Shown: positions 38,079 to 41,051 of the stretch, piece by piece
Position numbering within the stretch: position 1 is the first letter of the stretch
Layout of the letters: each line of letters opens with the position of its first letter
Source: Thioalkalivibrio sp.
GTDB taxonomy: Bacteria; Pseudomonadota; Gammaproteobacteria; Ectothiorhodospirales; Ectothiorhodospiraceae
Length of the DNA: 41,051 nt
Reading direction: 5' to 3'
Assembly: GCA_007116035.1 (NCBI GenBank)
Contig: SKJG01000145.1
Location: 1 to 41,051, forward strand
Position numbers and translations under genes: made by a program
The notes under the pieces: generated by a model
The model's input: the letters and a program-made list of their open reading frames with translations, nothing else
What the model was told of the DNA's origin: nothing
Databases searched by the model: none

Positions 38079-39008
38079 ATGGCAGATCAGCCGAGGTCTT
38101 CGAATGGCGGCGCGCGGGTGGCGGTCGTCATGCTGACCCTCAACCAGCGCGACACCACGCTGCGCGCGTTGCGCAGCCTGATGCCCCAGGTGGGGGAGCG
38201 GGATCGAGTGCTCGTTTGGGACAACGGCTCCGCAGATGGCACGGTACAGGCGGTTCGAGAGGCCTTTCCAGAAGTGCTTGCGCACCACCATCCGGAAAAC
38301 CTGGGGGTTGCCTCCGGACGCAATGCCGGGGCCAAGATGGCCATGTACACCTTCGACCCCGAGTATTTGCTGTTCCTCGACAACGACCTCGTACTGCAGC
38401 CCGGTTACCTCGCTGCGATGATCCAGACGCTCGACACAAAGCCGACCGTGGGCCAGGTGCAGTCGAAGTTGCTATACCTCAATGAGCCGAACCGCATCAA
38501 CGACGGCGGCGGCTGCCAAATCAATTTCTGGCTGGGGCGGACCAAGCCGGTAGGCTTTCGGCAGCTTGATCGTGGTCAGTGGGATCAGCCAGCACCTTGC
38601 ATCTCCTGTGGGGGGTCAATGATGGTGCGCGCCGGCCTGTTCTCCGAGCTGGGTGGCTTCGACGGCCTTTTCAATCCGTTCGGGCCCGAGGATCTCGACT
38701 TCTCGCTGCGACTGCAGGAGCACGGATTCCAGGCGCTCTACGACCCGCGAGCAGTGGCCTTGCACGAGGTCGGTCACACCTACGATCGCGCGACCCGATG
38801 CGCCAAAACCTACGCGCGCTCGCGGACCGAGGTCTGGCTGCGTTTCCTACGTCGTCACGGCACACCTGCGCAGCGCGCCGGGTTCTTTGTGATTGGCACG
38901 CCGCTATTCGCTGCCAGACTGGCGTACCGGGAGCTGTCGCGCGGTGACTTTGGAGCCGCCGTGGACTCGCTGCGCGGAATGTTCGAGGCGTTCCGCACTA
39001 CCAGTTAA
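38079..39008 (+). CDS. Family-2 glycosyltransferase
   Basis: The 309-residue product moves a sugar from a nucleotide donor to an unknown acceptor. It has the GT-A fold pattern: VAVVMLTLNQRDTTLRALRSL, the VLVWDNGSADGT nucleotide site (about 44-55), HHPENLGVASGRNAG, the DxD motif DND (101-103, LLFLDNDLVLQPGY), and the acceptor-side ELGGFDGLFNPFGPEDLDFSLRLQEHGF (ED). This matches rhamnosyl/GlcNAc-type GT2 enzymes that build surface polysaccharide or lipopolysaccharide. No membrane segment is obvious. It faces the regulator at 39473 and the partial membrane protein at 40769, which suggests a polysaccharide cluster, though a 464-bp gap separates it from the regulator. Confidence 0.88.
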   Translation: MADQPRSSNGGARVAVVMLTLNQRDTTLRALRSLMPQVGERDRVLVWDNGSADGTVQAVREAFPEVLAHHHPENLGVASGRNAGAKMAMYTFDPEYLLFLDNDLVLQPGYLAAMIQTLDTKPTVGQVQSKLLYLNEPNRINDGGGCQINFWLGRTKPVGFRQLDRGQWDQPAPCISCGGSMMVRAGLFSELGGFDGLFNPFGPEDLDFSLRLQEHGFQALYDPRAVALHEVGHTYDRATRCAKTYARSRTEVWLRFLRRHGTPAQRAGFFVIGTPLFAARLAYRELSRGDFGAAVDSLRGMFEAFRTTS

Positions 39009-39472
39009 ATTTCCTAGTTCACCACCACTGGTGGCCATCTCGTCGTCAACGCGGAAAAAGGAACGATCGGACGATTTTGTTGACAGGAGGCGGGTCATTG
39101 CAGCGCCGCCGGGATCGTGCGGATCCTGGGTCAATCCATGATGTCTACGGGGGTTTGGAAACCGTGCGAGGCCCAGCCGATGGTGTTCCTCCGCGGCCCA
39201 TCCCCCGAGATGCTCGTCTCCTACGAAAGGCTTACCCTGAATGGAATGCCAAATTCTGCCTTTACCCAGCACCATATCGACCACCCTGGCCGTCTCCAAC
39301 TGCCACATGGCGAGATTTGGCTATATACTAAGATAATGACCACAGAAACCCCGCCGCGTGCCGGCGCTTCAGGCGTATGCCTCGGCGCTCCCGGGAACTC
39401 TCCCGGCAACCTGCGCCAGCGCATCCCGCAGGGCGACAGGCCCACGAACGGATGGCAAGGAGACCTTAGGCA
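39009..39472. other. Spacer upstream of the LuxR-type regulator
   Basis: No supported gene. TATACT (39324-39329) lies about 145 bp before the regulator and could be a -10. CCGGGA-ACTC-TCCCGG (39391-39406) is a perfect stem in the putative leader. An AAGGAG ribosome site is near 39456. Confidence 0.4.
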
Positions 39473-40111
39473 ATGAGCATCGGCATCGTGCTTGCGGAAC
39501 ATCATCCGATCGTGATCGAAGGGTTGAAGAGCCTGATTGAAGGCGAACCGGACATGGACATCGTGGCCGCCTGCAGTAGTGGCGCAGAGGCGCTGGAGGC
39601 CCTGCGGGAGAAGCCCGCGGACGTGCTCCTGGCCAGCCTCGGTCTGCCGGATATGAGCGGGCTCGACCTGCTGCGCACACTGCGGGTCGAGGAACTGGGC
39701 ACGCGCTGCGTCCTCTTCGTGGGCAGCATCGGCGACGAGGACGCAGCGGAGGCCATGCGCCTGCGGGTCGAGGGCATCCTGCTCAAGGAAATGCCGACCC
39801 GATTGGTGCTTCAGTGCATCCGAAAGGTGCACGACGGGGGCCGCTGGGTGGAGACCCAGTCCATGACGCGCGTCGTCGACCGCCTGCAGGCGCAGCAGAA
39901 CGGCCGCGGCGAGTTCCTCGACCGCCTCTCACCGCGCGAACAGGAAGTCACCCGCCTGGTGATGTCCGGCCTCAACAACAAGGACATCGCCGCCACGCTC
40001 TCCCTGAGCGTCGGCACCATCAAGATCCACCTGCACAATATCTACGAAAAACTCGGCCTGCGCTCCCGCCTCCAACTCGCCGCCTTCGCCCGCGAAAAAG
40101 GCTTCGACTGA
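39473..40111 (+). CDS. LuxR/NarL-type regulator with a degenerate receiver domain
   Basis: The 212-residue product has a receiver-like domain (about 1-120) and a LuxR-type helix-turn-helix (about 148-205: LSPREQEVTRLVMSGLNNKDIAATLSLSVGTIKIHLHNIYEKLG), so it should bind DNA. In normal receivers the N-terminal acidic pair is DD and the phospho-acceptor is Asp; here the pair is Glu9-His10 (AEHHP) and the acceptor position is Ser55 (LLASLGLPDMSG). Switch residue Ser85 and Lys105 are kept. It is therefore probably not phosphorylated in the usual way and may work constitutively or through another signal. A ribosome site AAGGAG precedes the ATG. No partner kinase lies next to it. Confidence 0.9.
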   Translation: MSIGIVLAEHHPIVIEGLKSLIEGEPDMDIVAACSSGAEALEALREKPADVLLASLGLPDMSGLDLLRTLRVEELGTRCVLFVGSIGDEDAAEAMRLRVEGILLKEMPTRLVLQCIRKVHDGGRWVETQSMTRVVDRLQAQQNGRGEFLDRLSPREQEVTRLVMSGLNNKDIAATLSLSVGTIKIHLHNIYEKLGLRSRLQLAAFAREKGFD

Positions 40112-40160
40112 GCCCACGGGACGAACCCAGGGGTCGGACCAAGCCAAACCACTGATGTAA

Positions 40161-40198
40161 AAGGGAAATCGGCTAGAATATACCCGCGATTTGCCCTT
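40161..40198. repeat. Inverted repeat after the regulator gene
   Basis: AAGGGAAATCG (40161-40171) and CGATTTGCCCTT (40187-40198) are complementary except for one bulged base. They flank GCTAGAATATACC, which holds a TAGAAT -10-like motif. It could be an operator over a promoter or the transcript end of the regulator. Confidence 0.45.
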
Positions 40199-40353
40199 AT
40201 ACGGCCGTTTTTGCCGGTGAGTGCGTTGTTAAGCTGAGAAGGTGGTATCGGTGCCCTGTTCAAGGGTGCCGAATGGAGCCGCTACGGCGCCACCCGCCCG
40301 CACCGAGGGTGATCATCGGCAACTCAACCACGACGTGGGTCTGCCGACACATG

Positions 40354-40375
40354 TGGTCACTCTCCTGCCGCAAAT
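40354..40375 (+). promoter_or_regulatory. Direct repeat 1, possible activator-binding site
   Basis: TGGTCACTCTCCTGCCGCAAAT matches the repeat at 40406 at all but about three positions. It lies roughly 157 bp before the start predicted from the sigma-54 match, a normal distance for an enhancer-binding protein site. Confidence 0.5.
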
Positions 40376-40405
40376 CGTCACCTGCTGGCAAGCAACAGGC
40401 CGTTC

Positions 40406-40428
40406 TGGTCAGTCTCCTGCCGTTAAAT
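40406..40428 (+). promoter_or_regulatory. Direct repeat 2, possible activator-binding site
   Basis: TGGTCAGTCTCCTGCCG plus TTAAAT repeats the motif at 40354. Start-to-start distance is 52 bp, about five helical turns, so both would lie on the same face of the DNA. Confidence 0.5.
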
Positions 40429-40495
40429 ACCATGATGGCCTCAAGATCTGCCGGCCCTTGCCGCTAACAGAGTTAAGCCCAACGAGTAGACACAG

Positions 40496-40511
40496 CGGCA
40501 CAGGAATTGCT
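40496..40511 (+). promoter_or_regulatory. Sigma-54-type -24/-12 promoter
   Basis: CGGCACAGGAATTGCT fits the consensus TGGCAC-N5-TTGCW with one mismatch in TGGCAC and correct spacing between the GG and GC pairs (10 bp). It lies in non-coding DNA with two upstream direct repeats, the layout of an enhancer-dependent promoter. The leader to the next gene would be about 245 bases, which is long. Confidence 0.5.
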
Positions 40512-40768
40512 CGCGGGTTATTGGGAGGGCGCAGCGCCAAACGGAGCGGCGGCTGCCCCACTCGGTGCACTTTGCAGACTGCTCTGCCTGAAACACGTCT
40601 TTATAGTGCGGCGAGGGGTGGAGTTGCAGCACTGACGGGCCAGGGTCATCGCCACAAGTTACAACAGGGTTTCCATAGGATGAAGCGAGATCAAACGAGC
40701 GCTACTGGCCGACCCGTGAGTTCCAGTCAGTACGCAAGATCACGGGCGAGCCACGGACCGCGTTGCAG

Positions 40769-41051
40769 ATGAGGCGTTCGGCCAACAGGCGGTTTGCCAG
40801 CGGCGAGGATATCAACCAGGTCTCGGCAGCCAAGGCCGCGCCCGCTCAGCCGCTCTCGGTTGCCCCGTCCGCGGGTACCCGCAGGCCCCTGCGGCTGCGG
40901 CATGGGCACATCCAGTTCCTCGGGCGGGACGTGTCCAGCTCGATGATCCTGCTCCTGCTGGCAGAATTCCTGATCCTGATGGGCGCTCTATCCCTGGCGG
41001 CCCTTCCCGCGGTCCAAAGCGTGTTTTCGACCCAAGGGGTTGGCCCGCAGG
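40769..41051 (+). CDS. Membrane protein, N-terminus only; possibly an exosortase/EPS-type sugar transferase
   Basis: The frame is open from 40769 (ATG) to the right edge, giving 94 codons. The first 45 residues are polar, rich in Ala, Arg and Pro (MRRSANRRFASGEDINQV). Then HGHIQFLGRDV leads into a membrane helix at about 59-80 (MILLLLAEFLILMGALSLAAL). The pattern of a short HIxxF motif followed by a hydrophobic LLxxLExLxxMGA segment resembles the start of sugar transferases linked to exosortase (PEP-CTERM) systems. That is an impression from the N-terminus only; the catalytic domain is outside the window. The ribosome site is weak, and TTG 40763 is an alternative start. Confidence 0.55.
   Translation, partial: MRRSANRRFASGEDINQVSAAKAAPAQPLSVAPSAGTRRPLRLRHGHIQFLGRDVSSSMILLLLAEFLILMGALSLAALPAVQSVFSTQGVGPQ

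Larger units (their letters stand above)
40112..40768. other. Long regulatory region before the partial membrane-protein gene
   Basis: These 657 bp contain an inverted repeat (40161-40198), two direct repeats 52 bp apart (40354 and 40406), and a sigma-54-type -24/-12 match (40496-40511). Small open frames here lack ribosome sites and homology, so I did not call them. The stretch from 40512 to 40768 would be a long 5' leader. A TATAGT hexamer (40602-40607) is a weak second promoter candidate. Confidence 0.55.

Noticed and set aside
40220-40480. GTTAAGC motifs suggesting an integron attC site
   Set aside because: The core matches GTTRRRY, but no proper RYYYAAC partner and inner sites were found.

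Overview
The window is a GC-rich gammaproteobacterial chromosome segment that contains the replication-origin neighbourhood. The order mnmE-yidC-yidD-rnpA-rpmH | dnaA-dnaN-recF-gyrB is the classic bacterial oriC block. The lemA/GIDE-domain/prlC/xth cluster, the ubiquinone gene ubiD, and a complete gspC-to-gspN type II secretion (T2SS) operon point to a gammaproteobacterium. I would guess the Chromatiales/Ectothiorhodospiraceae (Thioalkalivibrio-like), but that is inference from gene content and base composition, not a database match.

Layout. Positions 1-2774 (minus strand) hold mnmE (5' end only), yidC, yidD, rnpA and rpmH: tRNA modification, membrane insertion, RNase P protein and ribosomal protein L34. 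Positions 2962-10597 (plus) hold dnaA, the probable oriC spacer, dnaN, recF and gyrB. The dnaN-recF and recF-gyrB spacers are unusually long (701 and 763 bp) and are filled with dispersed repeats. Two perfect ParB-binding parS palindromes lie at the recF 3' end and before gyrB. Positions 10688-15035 (plus) form a tight run of lemA, a GIDE-like membrane protein with an EF-hand loop, oligopeptidase A and exonuclease III. Positions 15058-22919 carry metabolic genes: a UPF0114 membrane protein, ubiD, an SDR epimerase-like protein, a 2Fe-2S flavin reductase, hemC-hemD (tetrapyrrole) and divergent argH (arginine).

Positions 23036-35774 (minus) are a single-direction T2SS locus, gspC-D-E-F-G-H-I-J-K, then a 364-bp repeat-bearing gap, then gspL-M-N, followed by a lipoprotein and a small membrane-anchored protein of unknown role. 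Most junctions are ATGA overlaps, implying translational coupling. No prepilin peptidase or pilotin gene is recognisable here.

Positions 36150-41051 start with gpmI (minus), then turn to the plus strand with a family-2 glycosyltransferase, a LuxR-type regulator whose receiver domain has lost its phospho-acceptor aspartate, and the N-terminus of a membrane protein that resembles the start of exosortase-associated sugar transferases. The 657-bp region before that last gene has a sigma-54-type promoter match preceded by two direct repeats exactly 52 bp apart. This looks like an enhancer-controlled promoter for an exopolysaccharide/exosortase-type cluster continuing beyond the window. It is the most interesting regulatory signal here.

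At least four families of small palindromic or dispersed repeats occupy nearly every non-coding gap. I saw no tRNA, rRNA, CRISPR array, transposase or convincing rho-independent terminator.
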